A stretch of 38,911 bases of DNA from Candidatus Gastranaerophilales bacterium. GTDB lineage: Bacteria > Cyanobacteriota > Vampirovibrionia > Gastranaerophilales > Gastranaerophilaceae. Location of the stretch: assembly GCA_944323675.1 (NCBI GenBank), contig CALUTK010000014.1, positions 1-38,911 of the forward strand, in the 5' to 3' direction. Of this stretch, positions 8,360 to 16,579 are shown one piece after another (position 1 is the stretch's first letter; every line of letters starts with the position of its first letter). The notes beneath the pieces are model-generated. The model did not search any database, had not been told where the DNA came from, and saw only the letters and a program-made list of their open reading frames with translations. A program made the position numbers and the translations under genes.

Positions 8360-10100
8360 ATGTCTTTTCAACATTCTTTGTAAGCATTTGTTTGACGCTG
8401 TCATATTCAGTTGTGAGGGAAGAAATTTCAAGGTCAAGATTTTTCATATCAAGATCAATTTGTTCTTCTTTATAATTAATCTTATTCTTTTTCTGAGTGA
8501 AGGCAAGTTCGGCCTGAGTAACCGCATCCTCATCAGTTGCTTCCATAATATAAGCGCCTGCGTTATATCTATCCTGATAATAGTATCCGTCCTGGTTAAT
8601 TCCGGTTATGAATAACTGTCCGTTTTTCAGTGCATTATCAAGGTATTCTTTGTCGTCAATATAGATATTTTCATACCATCCGTTCTGACACAAGTTGTTG
8701 AACAATACGCTGTAAAATTCGGATTCATAAATCTGCTGCGTAGACCAGCCGTTGCCGTTGGTATTCTTAATATCATAGTAGAAACCATAATCATCTGTAA
8801 CATAAGAAGATTTATCTGCTTCTTGCCTGATAAAGTAAGTATCATCAAATCCCTGTTGAGCCTGTGCATAGTATGTCAAGAAACATTCAGCAAGACCTGA
8901 CAAGCTTATTGCAGATGTACCATAGTTCTTTCTCTTGGTAGCATCTTTAGTTACCCATCCGTTATAATTATTGGATTCTGTAATACAATCGTTATATGCA
9001 TCGTTAGAATAGTTTCTGCTGCCTAAATCTTTAAAATCGCCGAGTAATCCTACAGTTTCACGAATTGCATAGTTAAATGCCTGAATATTTGTATCATCAT
9101 CTCCGACGTTAATGATTTCCATAAAGCCGCGAATCATCTGGTCTACTAAATCAATAACAAATTTTTCGGATTCAGAAGCATCTTCGTAAAAACCTTCACC
9201 AAGCAGATCTTTAATTCCGTCCTTGCCTCCGCATACGGTATTACCAGCACCTAACAATGATTCAAGAGATTCTGCAAAACTTCTGAAGAACGCCTTGCTA
9301 GGAGCTTCGTCTCCTGTAAAGGCTAATGTATAGTTGCCGTTTAACAGATCTGCAAGATTAAATGAGACCTCACCGTTGTCATTTGTCAACCTGTTGCCGC
9401 CTTTTGTTATATACCAGGAATTTTTATCTAATCCGTTCTTTAAATAAGGTTGTTCACTGGTACAAACATTACTATCTTCAACTTTTGGCATTGAAAAAGT
9501 CAGAACCTCTGCGATTCTTCTTTCTTCGTCGGTTCCTGTTTTAATCTTGTCTGCGGCAAGATCAATATAGTTAATCATATTAGTAATAGTCATTTCATAA
9601 GAATCTGCCTTATCAATCAGTGCACCGCCAATACCTGCAGTTTCCTGAAGTCCGATTTCACGACAGCTTCTTGCAGAAGTTTCGGACATGCCGCCGCAGC
9701 CAACCATTGCAGTTAAGAATGCGTCATACAACTCTCTTTTAGCTTCACCGGAAATATTTGTTCCGCCTTCCGGAATACCTGCCAGCTGAGCCGCACGAGC
9801 CATATCAGGATTCAATGCAATTTTGCCGTCACGACGTGATACCATCCACGGTACGTAATCGTTTATTTCTGAAGGATACATTAATAACTTGTAATCCAGG
9901 TCATATATATAATTGCCTGAACCGTCAGCATCCCATATCAATTTTGTGGTATTTAAAGCCGCTTGATACTCTTCAGTTGCTGATTCCAGTTCACGCGTCA
10001 AAGAAAGCTTCTGCTGAGCCAGCTGCATTGATTGAAATTCACAACTGTTCTTTCTGGAAGTTATGGCTAAAAATCTTGCTTGTGATGCTGCCAATCCCAT
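8337..10100 (-). CDS. Large protein with helical, coiled-coil-like ends (MGLAASQARFL N-terminus), function unknown
   Basis: 587 residues with no domain I can name. The N-terminus (MGLAASQARFLAITSRKNSC) leads into a long heptad-like helix (about 20-50), and the last 60 residues (KKNKINYKEEQIDLDMKNLD and on) are again strongly helical. The middle is rich in Asn, Asp, Tyr and Gly. This helical-ends/globular-middle plan recalls flagellin or hook-associated proteins, where the two ends pair. I recall proteins with this N-terminal signature as multi-copy hypotheticals in Gastranaerophilales, but cannot check that. No classical signal peptide is seen. A ribosome site AAAGGAAAGCGG precedes the ATG. 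It is last in the minus-strand particle block, 112 bases after the small membrane-protein gene, so it may be a host gene rather than a virion gene. Confidence 0.75.
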   Translation of the reverse strand: MGLAASQARFLAITSRKNSCEFQSMQLAQQKLSLTRELESATEEYQAALNTTKLIWDADGSGNYIYDLDYKLLMYPSEINDYVPWMVSRRDGKIALNPDMARAAQLAGIPEGGTNISGEAKRELYDAFLTAMVGCGGMSETSARSCREIGLQETAGIGGALIDKADSYEMTITNMINYIDLAADKIKTGTDEERRIAEVLTFSMPKVEDSNVCTSEQPYLKNGLDKNSWYITKGGNRLTNDNGEVSFNLADLLNGNYTLAFTGDEAPSKAFFRSFAESLESLLGAGNTVCGGKDGIKDLLGEGFYEDASESEKFVIDLVDQMIRGFMEIINVGDDDTNIQAFNYAIRETVGLLGDFKDLGSRNYSNDAYNDCITESNNYNGWVTKDATKRKNYGTSAISLSGLAECFLTYYAQAQQGFDDTYFIRQEADKSSYVTDDYGFYYDIKNTNGNGWSTQQIYESEFYSVLFNNLCQNGWYENIYIDDKEYLDNALKNGQLFITGINQDGYYYQDRYNAGAYIMEATDEDAVTQAELAFTQKKNKINYKEEQIDLDMKNLDLEISSLTTEYDSVKQMLTKNVEKTFTLFQSG

Positions 10101-10212
10101 TTAGTTTCCGCTTTCCTTTCGTTTTTCTTAGTAACATGTACTTCTGGTATTCATGTTTACGGCTCTATATCAGGAAAACTTTAAAAACTTACAGTATTTA
10201 TGTTACAAATGT

Positions 10213-10446
10213 TTACATATTATTTTGGATTACGCAGTCATAAATTTTATCTATTTTATCCTTCATTTCCGCAAAATGTTCTTTTAAATCGTGGAAGCTA
10301 TGAATTGAAACAAAGCGTTCTTCAACATCTTCAATAATTTCGCGGTGTTTTTTCTCCAGCTGCTCCGGAGTAACGACTATTCGCTGCTGGATTAAAAATG
10401 CGACGACTACTATTAATATTGGTGAATATTGTAAAAATTGTTCCAT
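10213..10446 (-). CDS. Small single-span membrane protein, possibly holin- or spanin-like
   Basis: 77 residues. One N-terminal hydrophobic span (YSPILIVVVAFLI, about residues 6-20) is followed by a charged helical tail with coiled-coil character (EQLEKKHREIIEDVEERF and on). The start at 10446 is chosen because AAAGGA lies before it; an upstream extension would run into terL. It lies immediately downstream of terL. A short one-span, coiled-coil-tailed protein beside packaging and lysis genes fits a holin or spanin component, but no family motif confirms it. Confidence 0.65.
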   Translation of the reverse strand: MEQFLQYSPILIVVVAFLIQQRIVVTPEQLEKKHREIIEDVEERFVSIHSFHDLKEHFAEMKDKIDKIYDCVIQNNM

Positions 10447-10499
10447 AAAAAATCCTTTCTTTGATATATGTGGCTGCACAAGCCGCAAATGAATATCTG

Positions 10500-11789
10500 T
10501 CATAACGTAATAGGCCAATAGAAATCCACAAGATATGACGCCGCATCTATCGGATGGGATAGGAATTTCAATTCCTTTGTCTGTTTTATCTGCTGGTAAC
10601 CGGGTATATCTATTTTTGAGGTACCTTCTCTATATCTGAGATTATAAATGTTATACAAAAGCTTTTCGCACTTTTTATCCACATAAAGACAAACTTCTCC
10701 TTCGGCATTTCTGATTTTGGCATTAAATGCGGCAATTCTGTTTTTTATGGGCGGATTATAGGCTTTTATTCTTATATCTGCATCATAGCCATACTGCAAA
10801 AGTTTTTTCTTTATTATTACGTAATTTGTATATTCACTCGTACAGCTTCTGTTATCGCCAGAGGCGTCACCATTTACAATAATTTTACCTTTATGGTTCG
10901 GATATCTTCTGAAAAATTCCTCGCAGGCGCCTGCTGTTGTCGTATTTTCCATTGCAATTTCATCAAAATAAAAAACTTTATCCTCCGTCTTATGCGCAAA
11001 TACCCAGCACATAGGATCAACGTTAAAGTCACACGAAATATGCAAATCCATTTCCGGCTGGTATGCGATATCTTTTACATTTTCATCTGTAAACCCTTTT
11101 ATTACAAGATTATTATTGATTTCTCCATTTTGTGCAAGAACAAAAATCCTGTAATATTCTTCGTCGTAGATTTTTTTAAGTTCGTCGCAAAAGCCTTCCG
11201 GCAGATATATATTCTGGGTTGTCGGGGCTGAAATAAGACGGTAGTTGGGGGGAGGATTATCCAGAAAAGTCTTATATATCCAACCTCTATGAAATTCCGG
11301 ATTTGTATGCCCGAAAATTCTGTAGGTAAAATTTTTCCATGATTTTTTTATCCTCTGACGCATCCTCGAAAGAAGCACCTTAAAAGTTTCATACGGAACT
11401 TCAGACATTTCTTCAATTTCCACAAAACCGAGGTTGAGAGATTTAAGCTTATTCGGTTCGTCAAAATGTCTGAAAAGAATTTCCGAGCCGTTTTGAAAAG
11501 TCATTTTTTGTAAAGATGATGACCATTCGTAATCAACACCTTCAACAAACCCTATATTATCCAAATGTTCAAAATACGATTGGAGAGTGGTATCGCGGAC
11601 CAGAGTGTAAGTTTGCGCACCGACTAAACCTCTCACACCCGGATATTTAAGAGCGAGCAAAATTCCAAGAAGCGACCCTGCAAAGGTTTTTCCGGAACCA
11701 TACCCGCCCTGATATACAGCAACGTCTAGCGTATAACTATGCGGAATCTCCAAAAATTCCCGCTGAGACTTCAATAACTTATATTCCAT
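10500..11789 (-). CDS. Phage terminase large subunit
   Basis: The DNA-packaging motor and nuclease that pumps and cuts DNA at the portal. The 429-residue product has an ATPase with Walker A YGSGKT (residues 30-35), Walker B GFVEIEEMS (about 122-130) and a coupling motif near GHTNPEF (161-167). The RNase H-like nuclease carries acidic residues in SCDFNVDP (Asp255), VNGDASGD (Asp309) and HPIDAASYLVD near the C-terminus. All expected catalytic acids appear present, so the enzyme looks intact. The gene follows the portal gene after a 230-base gap containing hairpins, and precedes a small membrane-protein gene. In most phages TerL precedes portal; here it follows. Confidence 0.93.
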   Translation of the reverse strand: MEYKLLKSQREFLEIPHSYTLDVAVYQGGYGSGKTFAGSLLGILLALKYPGVRGLVGAQTYTLVRDTTLQSYFEHLDNIGFVEGVDYEWSSSLQKMTFQNGSEILFRHFDEPNKLKSLNLGFVEIEEMSEVPYETFKVLLSRMRQRIKKSWKNFTYRIFGHTNPEFHRGWIYKTFLDNPPPNYRLISAPTTQNIYLPEGFCDELKKIYDEEYYRIFVLAQNGEINNNLVIKGFTDENVKDIAYQPEMDLHISCDFNVDPMCWVFAHKTEDKVFYFDEIAMENTTTAGACEEFFRRYPNHKGKIIVNGDASGDNRSCTSEYTNYVIIKKKLLQYGYDADIRIKAYNPPIKNRIAAFNAKIRNAEGEVCLYVDKKCEKLLYNIYNLRYREGTSKIDIPGYQQIKQTKELKFLSHPIDAASYLVDFYWPITL

Positions 11790-11862
11790 ATTTTTAATCT
11801 TTTCCTAATCCTGCCCGATATTCTTGTACTGCACTGCAATACAGACTCGTTTCATAATGAAA

Positions 11863-11884
11863 AAGTCATTCCGAAGAATGACTT
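11863..11884 (-). terminator. Intrinsic terminator between portal and terL
   Basis: AAGTCATT (11863-11870) and AATGACTT (11877-11884) form an 8-bp stem with a CTTCGG-like tetraloop region on the minus strand, followed by U5. It could reduce read-through from the portal gene into terL, in which case terL needs its own promoter in the 70 bases that follow. Confidence 0.75.
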
Positions 11885-11973
11885 ATAGATTGGATTTTCG
11901 CATTTTTTGATTATACAACAAAAGATTCTGATAATTAAATAGCCATAAGGCTATAAATTTTATTCAAGGGAAA

Positions 11974-12012
11974 GTGCCGCAAAATAAGGAGGAAAAAGAG
12001 GGAATGCGGCAC
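11974..12012 (-). other. Hairpin just after the portal stop codon
   Basis: GTGCCGCA (11974-11981) and TGCGGCAC (12005-12012) make a perfect 8-bp GC-rich stem with a 23-base loop, eight bases beyond the portal stop. There is no U-tract on the minus strand, so it may be an mRNA stabiliser. A second small palindrome (AGCC/GGCT at 11941-11952) lies just downstream. Confidence 0.55.
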
Positions 12013-12019
12013 AGAAAAA

Positions 12020-13672
12020 CTAATTACCCGTATCTTTCAGAAAATTATTGGCGTTTTCGATTCCGTACTGTTCAAGTGCAAATTTGAAGCATTCCAGCCA
12101 GTCAACCTGCTCTGCTACACTCTGTACTTCCGCAAAAGATTTGACAACTTCAAAAAGTTCCTTCAGTCTTGTTTTTCTCTCAAAGCTTGCCTTTCTGTCT
12201 CCATAGCGGTATATATAATTTGAATTTCTGACATCATCACTAATTCTGTCAAAAACATATTTGCCGTGATCTTCTATTCTGATAAGTTCATCACCGAATT
12301 TAAAGTTTGCGATAATTTCGGCGGTTTTTTCAACCATAGGGATAATAATTTTGCGGTTAATTGCATCAAGCATCATATTAAGCCGCGCTTCCTGGCCGCT
12401 TACCGAATAATTCAATTCTGTTGCGGTCCGCTGAACATCCTGTAAATTTCCAGCCATATTTTTGAAAATTCCGGTTGCACTTTCAGTTGTCGCTTTAAAA
12501 TAATTAAGAAAATCCCATCCCTGCATAGCTTTATCAAAACTTATCGGGGTTGGTGCTGTCGGCATTAAGGCTGCATCATATTCAATAATCTTGCCCGGCC
12601 TTACATCCTGCTGGCCTTTAAAACAGCCTTTCGGCGCAAGGTACGGCGGATTAATCATCAAGGCAAGCGCATCAATTTGTTTATTCAAAATGGTTGATGA
12701 AACATTATTCAAGACAAGCGCCACTTTTAAAGGAGAAATTCCTCTGCCTGTTACTGGACTTTCAATTATATTTGCGTGAATAAACGGGTTTATAACAAAT
12801 GGATTTGCTTCAAATCTTATAATTTCCCGTCTGCCGGCAACAGTTACAAGGCGATTTCTTAAAATTTTACCGTCCGAAAGTTCTATATCGCCCCAGAATT
12901 CCAGAATCTCAAGTTTATTTTCGTCAATTCCTTTTTCATCGTTCCTGTTCTTTTTCTTTGCCACCACTCCTTTCAGTTTTTCCAGTTTTTCTTTATTCAA
13001 GAGGTTGTTTGATTTATCGCAGAATATTTCGTCAATAGTTGCATAGGTTCTATAGATTTTTGCACAACTGTCCCACTTATCGCGGTTTGATTTATCAAAC
13101 ACAAAATCTTCAGCTTTTATGAATTTAACCCTTGCGTTGTCGTAAACGACTTTATCTTCCAGCACAAAAGTTTTGCCGTCGGGGTTTTTCATATCTTCTT
13201 CAATTGTTTTTGCGCGGCGGGTTTGTTTTATAACGGTTTCCCAGCCGATAAAAAGAGTGCATTCGCCGGTTTCAACAATACTATCAATAACTTTTTCCAA
13301 TTCGTTTTCAATATTCATCTGTTCAAAAGTGTTGACAAGCATGGCTTTTTGTTTATTGGCGTAAGCTTGAGTCTGCGGGGTTGTTCCGGAGACATCGAAC
13401 ATGGCATCCGGATGGGAGTATAAATTTTCGCTTATGTGGGATTTTAAGGTTTGTGCAAGTTCGTAGATATCCGGAAGCTCTATTTTACTCCCCCAGCCGT
13501 TAACGTTCTGGCTTGCGGGGTTATATATTGCATCCCGAACAAGTTTTATATCCGTAAGCTGCTGTATACGGTAATCTTCAAACCTGTCATATTTTTCAGA
13601 AATTTCATTAACCAGAAGAATTTCATCCTCCGGCTTTATCTCGAGTGTTAAATCATCATTAGTTATTTCCAT
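12020..13672 (-). CDS. Phage portal protein (podovirus-like)
   Basis: The dodecameric ring at one capsid vertex through which DNA passes and to which the tail attaches. The 550-residue product has the usual order: an acidic N-terminal region, a wing domain with IVETGECTLFIGWE (around 135-148), a crown/wing segment with VFDKSNRDKW, a stem/clip segment with ESPVTGRGISPLKVALVLNN (around 300-320) and a C-terminal helical region with Gln-rich VQRTATELNYSVSGQEA. This pattern matches portals of short-tailed phages. The gene follows a 380-base repeat-filled gap after the GNAT gene. A ribosome site AAAGG lies about nine bases before the ATG. It appears intact. Confidence 0.88.
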   Translation of the reverse strand: MEITNDDLTLEIKPEDEILLVNEISEKYDRFEDYRIQQLTDIKLVRDAIYNPASQNVNGWGSKIELPDIYELAQTLKSHISENLYSHPDAMFDVSGTTPQTQAYANKQKAMLVNTFEQMNIENELEKVIDSIVETGECTLFIGWETVIKQTRRAKTIEEDMKNPDGKTFVLEDKVVYDNARVKFIKAEDFVFDKSNRDKWDSCAKIYRTYATIDEIFCDKSNNLLNKEKLEKLKGVVAKKKNRNDEKGIDENKLEILEFWGDIELSDGKILRNRLVTVAGRREIIRFEANPFVINPFIHANIIESPVTGRGISPLKVALVLNNVSSTILNKQIDALALMINPPYLAPKGCFKGQQDVRPGKIIEYDAALMPTAPTPISFDKAMQGWDFLNYFKATTESATGIFKNMAGNLQDVQRTATELNYSVSGQEARLNMMLDAINRKIIIPMVEKTAEIIANFKFGDELIRIEDHGKYVFDRISDDVRNSNYIYRYGDRKASFERKTRLKELFEVVKSFAEVQSVAEQVDWLECFKFALEQYGIENANNFLKDTGN

Positions 13673-14053
13673 TTTTTCTAACCTTTCATATTTTTTTCAC
13701 AAAGATAAATAATGTTAATAAAAAATCCAACGCCAATTTAGAAGCCTAGAATTGTAGAATGCCGCGACTTTGCGATTGCGGGTCACAGCCCGCAATGACG
13801 AGTTACCCCTCCACCCTAGCCCTCAGCACAAGGCATACAGAGTCGTAAGACTCGTTACCTCGTCTGCACCCTTTGTATCCCTCAAGGGGGAGAGGGTGAA
13901 TAGTAGACACGGCATTGCGAGCGACAGCGAAGCAATCCAGCCTTTTAACACGTGAAAAGTGAAGTGAATAATTTTTTATTGAACCTTTCACTCCTCACCA
14001 CTCACTATTCACTTAATTGCACTTATTATCCTAAGGGGTTTCCACTTAGTGCC
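13673..14053. repeat. Intergenic repeat mosaic between GNAT and portal genes
   Basis: No credible gene; short frames here encode repeat sequence only. Left to right it holds a palindromic unit GATTGCGGGTCACAGCCCGCAATGACG (about 13775-13799 for its core), a CCCTC-rich unit with a TCGTAAGACTCG palindrome and CCCTCAAGGGGGAGAGGG (about 13805-13897), the unit CATTGCGAGCGACAGCGAAG + CAATCCAG (13913-13940), and a degenerate TTCACTCCTCACC-type run to 14015. The same modules recur near 15720, 21700-22230, 28130-28880 and 35600-35780. It interrupts the particle operon without disrupting any gene. Confidence 0.75.
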
Positions 14054-14575
14054 TTACAGTGCATCGATCAGAGAATAAACAACAATATCCTGAGGTTTTC
14101 CGCCGCGCATTGTCTCTGACTTAAGCCGCGCTTCTTTTATAAATCCGCATCTGTTTAAAAGACTTACAATCCTGAAATTCTCCGGATAAATAAGCGCTTT
14201 AACTTTTTTAAGCCCGAGGTTTTGAAAACAGTAATTAAAAAATACAATCGCAGCATAATAAGTAAAAGAACCCCAAAACTTTTTATCAAAACAGGTCGTA
14301 ACCTCTGCGCAATGAAGTTTTTCAGAATTCCCCGTAAATTTTTCAAGATAAACAAATCCCGCCGCCTCATCGTCAGAAAATATTACCCAGAAATAGGGCG
14401 AAGCTTCTTCCACTAAATCAAGGAAATAATCGTAGAAATTCCGCCCGTCAAGTGCAAAATCGTCCGCTAAAAATTTCTTATACCGGCGGTAGAGAAACAT
14501 CATCTGCGGAATATATTCCGTATTTTTGTAATAATTATTTTTGCGGTCTACAATAAGCTGTCTAAATTTCAACAT
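14054..14575 (-). CDS. GNAT family N-acetyltransferase
   Basis: 173 residues with the GNAT fold: a beta-alpha core where TTCFDKKFWGSFTYYAAIVF precedes the acetyl-CoA pocket region, then the characteristic KKVKALIYPENFRIVSLLNR + CGFIKEARL (beta5-alpha4-beta6) near the C-terminus. Substrate unknown. GNAT genes are found among the head and packaging genes of several podoviruses. The start overlaps the preceding small gene by 14 bases (ATGTTGAAATTTAG), so translation is coupled and the enzyme belongs to the particle operon. Confidence 0.85.
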   Translation of the reverse strand: MLKFRQLIVDRKNNYYKNTEYIPQMMFLYRRYKKFLADDFALDGRNFYDYFLDLVEEASPYFWVIFSDDEAAGFVYLEKFTGNSEKLHCAEVTTCFDKKFWGSFTYYAAIVFFNYCFQNLGLKKVKALIYPENFRIVSLLNRCGFIKEARLKSETMRGGKPQDIVVYSLIDAL

Positions 14576-14924
14576 CTATCTTCTCAAACTTTACATATGC
14601 GTCATCGGTTGTGAATGAGCCGAGTTCACCTTTCAGTATTTTTTCTCTTACAGAATTTTGAATACCTAGCATTGCCTCAGCCTGAACTCCGTTCACAAAT
14701 GTTTCAGACTTATTATTTCTGTTGAATACTCTAAATACCGAATATTTTGAAAAAATTAAATTCTTCGGAACTTTTGAAATATCTGTTATGGTTTTTCGTT
14801 TGTGTTTTTTATTTGCATTGTTAAGTGCAGTTTTAAATTCTTTTTCAATTTTCATCTTTATAAGATCGTCTAAAGACGCGTTGGTTAATAATATTTGTTC
14901 AATATCTTCTTCTTTTTCTTTCAT
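14562..14924 (-). CDS. Small hypothetical protein of the particle operon
   Basis: 120 residues, charged and probably soluble. An acidic helical N-terminus (MKEKEEDIEQILL) leads to a basic centre (NANKKHKRKTITDISKVP) and a C-terminal part with NGVQAEAMLGIQNSVREKIL. No family is recognised. It begins with a good AGAAAGGA ribosome site and overlaps the GNAT gene by 14 bases. Its place between terS and GNAT suggests a virion or packaging accessory; nothing in the sequence shows a specific job. Confidence 0.72.
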   Translation of the reverse strand: MKEKEEDIEQILLTNASLDDLIKMKIEKEFKTALNNANKKHKRKTITDISKVPKNLIFSKYSVFRVFNRNNKSETFVNGVQAEAMLGIQNSVREKILKGELGSFTTDDAYVKFEKIDVEI

Positions 14925-14960
14925 AGTTTTCCTTTCTGTTTAACTATATAATCTGCCTGG

Positions 14961-15039
14961 AAACTTTTGCTTATTTGTTTTCGAAACGATAGCGGGAGCA
15001 GGGCGGAAGCGTGTTGAGAAAATAAATAAGCAAAGGTTT
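14961..15039. repeat. 21-bp imperfect inverted repeat in the terS downstream gap
   Basis: The left arm AAACTTTTGCTTATTTGTTTT (14961-14981) pairs with AAAATAAATAAGCAAAGGTTT (15019-15039), with only two mismatches or wobbles, around a 37-base GC-rich centre. It lies between the terS stop and the next gene on the minus strand, so it would be an extended hairpin in the operon mRNA. It might also be a tiny mobile element. No U-tract follows. Confidence 0.65.
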
Positions 15040-15072
15040 GAACACAATAGTAAGGTAGCCCGTTTATAACGT

Positions 15073-15504
15073 TTAAATTTTACTGTCATCAAGATTTGAT
15101 ATAGTAATAATTTTTGCAGGCTTATAACCTTCTTCAAGCTTTGAATTAAACCCGAGGTATTTGCATAAGCTTTCTAGTGCTTTCAGGGCGGCTGATGTAT
15201 CACGGAGTTTTCTTTTGCCTGTAAAATTTCCCTCCTTATCCGTAATATCTTCTTCTTCCAGCGAAAATTCTGCTATTTTAAGAAGTTTCTGGATAACATA
15301 GCCTTTTTCCACGCGCAGAGATTTTATATGGGCATTAAGACGGATTTTCATTTCTTTGATAATCAACTCATCCGCAAGAAGCCTTTCCGCCGTATCTTTT
15401 AAATTTTTGGATTTATATCCTGCATTACGGGCTGCAGCTTCGCCGTCTACGGTTTTTATATATTCGTCAATAAATGTTTTTTGTTGCTGGGTTAATCGTT
15501 TCAT
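15073..15504 (-). CDS. Phage terminase small subunit
   Basis: The DNA-recognition subunit of the packaging terminase. The 143-residue product matches the Terminase_2 pattern: LTQQQKTFIDEYIKTVDGEA at the N-terminus, an HTH with AARNAGYKSKNLKDTAERLL (about residues 23-42), a central oligomerisation helix and the typical C-terminal RDTSAALKALESLCKYLGFN. No clear Shine-Dalgarno precedes the ATG; a TAATAAT/TATAAA tract lies directly upstream. It is separated from the adaptor gene by 422 bases that contain a candidate divergent small RNA, and it is not adjacent to terL, which is unusual. Confidence 0.9.
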   Translation of the reverse strand: MKRLTQQQKTFIDEYIKTVDGEAAARNAGYKSKNLKDTAERLLADELIIKEMKIRLNAHIKSLRVEKGYVIQKLLKIAEFSLEEEDITDKEGNFTGKRKLRDTSAALKALESLCKYLGFNSKLEEGYKPAKIITISNLDDSKI

Positions 15505-15536
15505 TGTTTATAATTATTAAGATTTCTTACTAAAAT

Positions 15537-15565
15537 TTGTATTTTTGAGGACTATGTGCTATAAT
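15537..15565 (+). promoter_or_regulatory. Strong plus-strand promoter divergent from terS
   Basis: TTGTAT (15537-15542), a 17-base spacer, then an extended -10 TGC-TATAAT (TATAAT at 15560-15565). The predicted start is about 15571-15573. No plus-strand protein gene lies downstream, and an intrinsic terminator follows within 70 bases. Confidence 0.65.
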
Positions 15566-15570
15566 AAACA

Positions 15571-15638
15571 TGCTATTTATATTTCGGCTAGTGTAAATCT
15601 TAACAGGGGGGAATGAAAAATAACTTCCTGTTTTTTTT
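15571..15638 (+). ncRNA. Candidate small RNA (about 68 nt) inside the particle block
   Basis: Downstream of a near-consensus promoter, the predicted transcript contains a 7-bp hairpin (ATTTATA 15575-15581 with TGTAAAT 15592-15598, loop TTTCGGCTAG). It ends in an intrinsic terminator (AACAGG 15602-15607 with CCTGTT 15627-15632, then T8 to 15638 counting from 15631). It runs opposite to all surrounding genes. A 32-codon frame beginning inside the terminator is not taken as coding. Possible roles are a regulatory RNA or a packaged/immunity RNA; nothing here identifies a target. Confidence 0.55.
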
Positions 15639-15926
15639 GCGGATTTGCACTCTGCAGAACAATTGTATTGAAAGAGTGATGGCAGGGAAATACGTATTTC
15701 TGCGAACGTAAAACGTCATTCCGGAAGCGTAGAAAAACTAATTGAGACGAATGTCGAAATCTTGTTTTTCAAGCTATGCGGAATCGCATTATTTTGGACG
15801 CAACGATTATGCGATTGCGGCTCATAGCCCGCAATGACGTTACAAAAGAAATACACAGCACTATTAAGGTCATACTCAACATATCTGTTAAAACCAAATA
15901 ATTCATATTACGGCAAGAGTGGGGGA
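15639..15926. repeat. Intergenic repeat module near terS
   Basis: No protein gene. About 15716-15842 is one copy of a composite repeat. It starts CGTCATTCCGGAAGCGTAGA, continues through AAGCTATGCGGAATCG and ends GCGATTGCGGCTCATAGCCC + GCAATGACG. A close relative lies at about 28230-28360. The two ends (CGTCATT / AATGACG) are inverted, as in palindromic or MITE-like repeats. Confidence 0.65.
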
Positions 15927-16565
15927 TTAGTGTCTGTGCATCCTTATCTCAGGGGTATAATCAGCATTAATACCTGACTTTGACCGCAAATTTGCTAATG
16001 CATCCCGATACATTGACATCCAGTAACTAAACCTTATGTGCTGCGGATTTCCCTTTAATCTCATACACGCGCCGTATACAAGAACCGGCTCCGCAAACGC
16101 CTCAGGGATTACGGACATATCAGTGTCATTTTCAAATAAAGTTTTTTCAGTTCCGTCGGCACTCTTTACAAAATTAGACGTATAATAATATATTTCTGCA
16201 GTCTGCGCTTTCTCAAACTGTGGAAATAAAAATTTATCATTGAATAATGAAAAAGAATTTGACGGATTTGAATTTGTTAAAAACTTTTCGTAATCCTCAA
16301 TAAATCTATACTTTTTCCCGTCAATAAAAATGGAATCTATTTTACCCTCTACGGAATTAGTTATCTCTGTAACATCCGCCGGAATTGTCAATTCGGTTTT
16401 TCTAAGAAGAAAATTCCAGTTTTCGGAATTGCAAATTTCCGTATTTAAAATATTTAAAATATTTTTAATCTTTAAATGCTCATTCTTTGTCAATTCGCTA
16501 AAAGCATGCACCTGCTTGTAATTGAGTTCAACAAGGCATTTATTTATTAAATCAAAATAATTCAT
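15927..16565 (-). CDS. Putative head-tail adaptor (connector) protein
   Basis: 212 residues, mainly helical at both ends. The N-terminal YFDLINKCLVELNYKQVHAF, a middle with the EITNSVEGKIDSIFIDGKKY beta segment, and the C-terminal FAEPVLVYGACMRLKGNPQH are typical of gp4/gp11-type head-completion adaptors of short-tailed phages. The assignment rests on this general pattern plus position beside scaffold, capsid and packaging genes, so the subfamily is uncertain. AAGGAG lies before the ATG. The gene starts 26 bases beyond an extensive palindrome that separates it from scaffold. Confidence 0.65.
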   Translation of the reverse strand: MNYFDLINKCLVELNYKQVHAFSELTKNEHLKIKNILNILNTEICNSENWNFLLRKTELTIPADVTEITNSVEGKIDSIFIDGKKYRFIEDYEKFLTNSNPSNSFSLFNDKFLFPQFEKAQTAEIYYYTSNFVKSADGTEKTLFENDTDMSVIPEAFAEPVLVYGACMRLKGNPQHIRFSYWMSMYRDALANLRSKSGINADYTPEIRMHRH

Positions 16566-16579
16566 ATCATCTCCTTTTG

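Noticed and set aside
9758-10243. 161-residue plus-strand frame
   Set aside because: It lies antisense to the 587-residue gene and lacks a ribosome site; codon use does not fit.
13770-13991. Two overlapping 61-62 residue frames on opposite strands
   Set aside because: Both are translations of palindromic repeat modules; no ribosome site and no family.
14961-15039. Possible retron or similar RNA element
   Set aside because: The inverted arms and central region invite the idea, but there is no reverse transcriptase gene in the window.
15613-15711. 32-codon frame starting with ATG after GGGGGG
   Set aside because: It begins within the terminator hairpin of the small RNA candidate and runs into a repeat; the product has no recognisable features.
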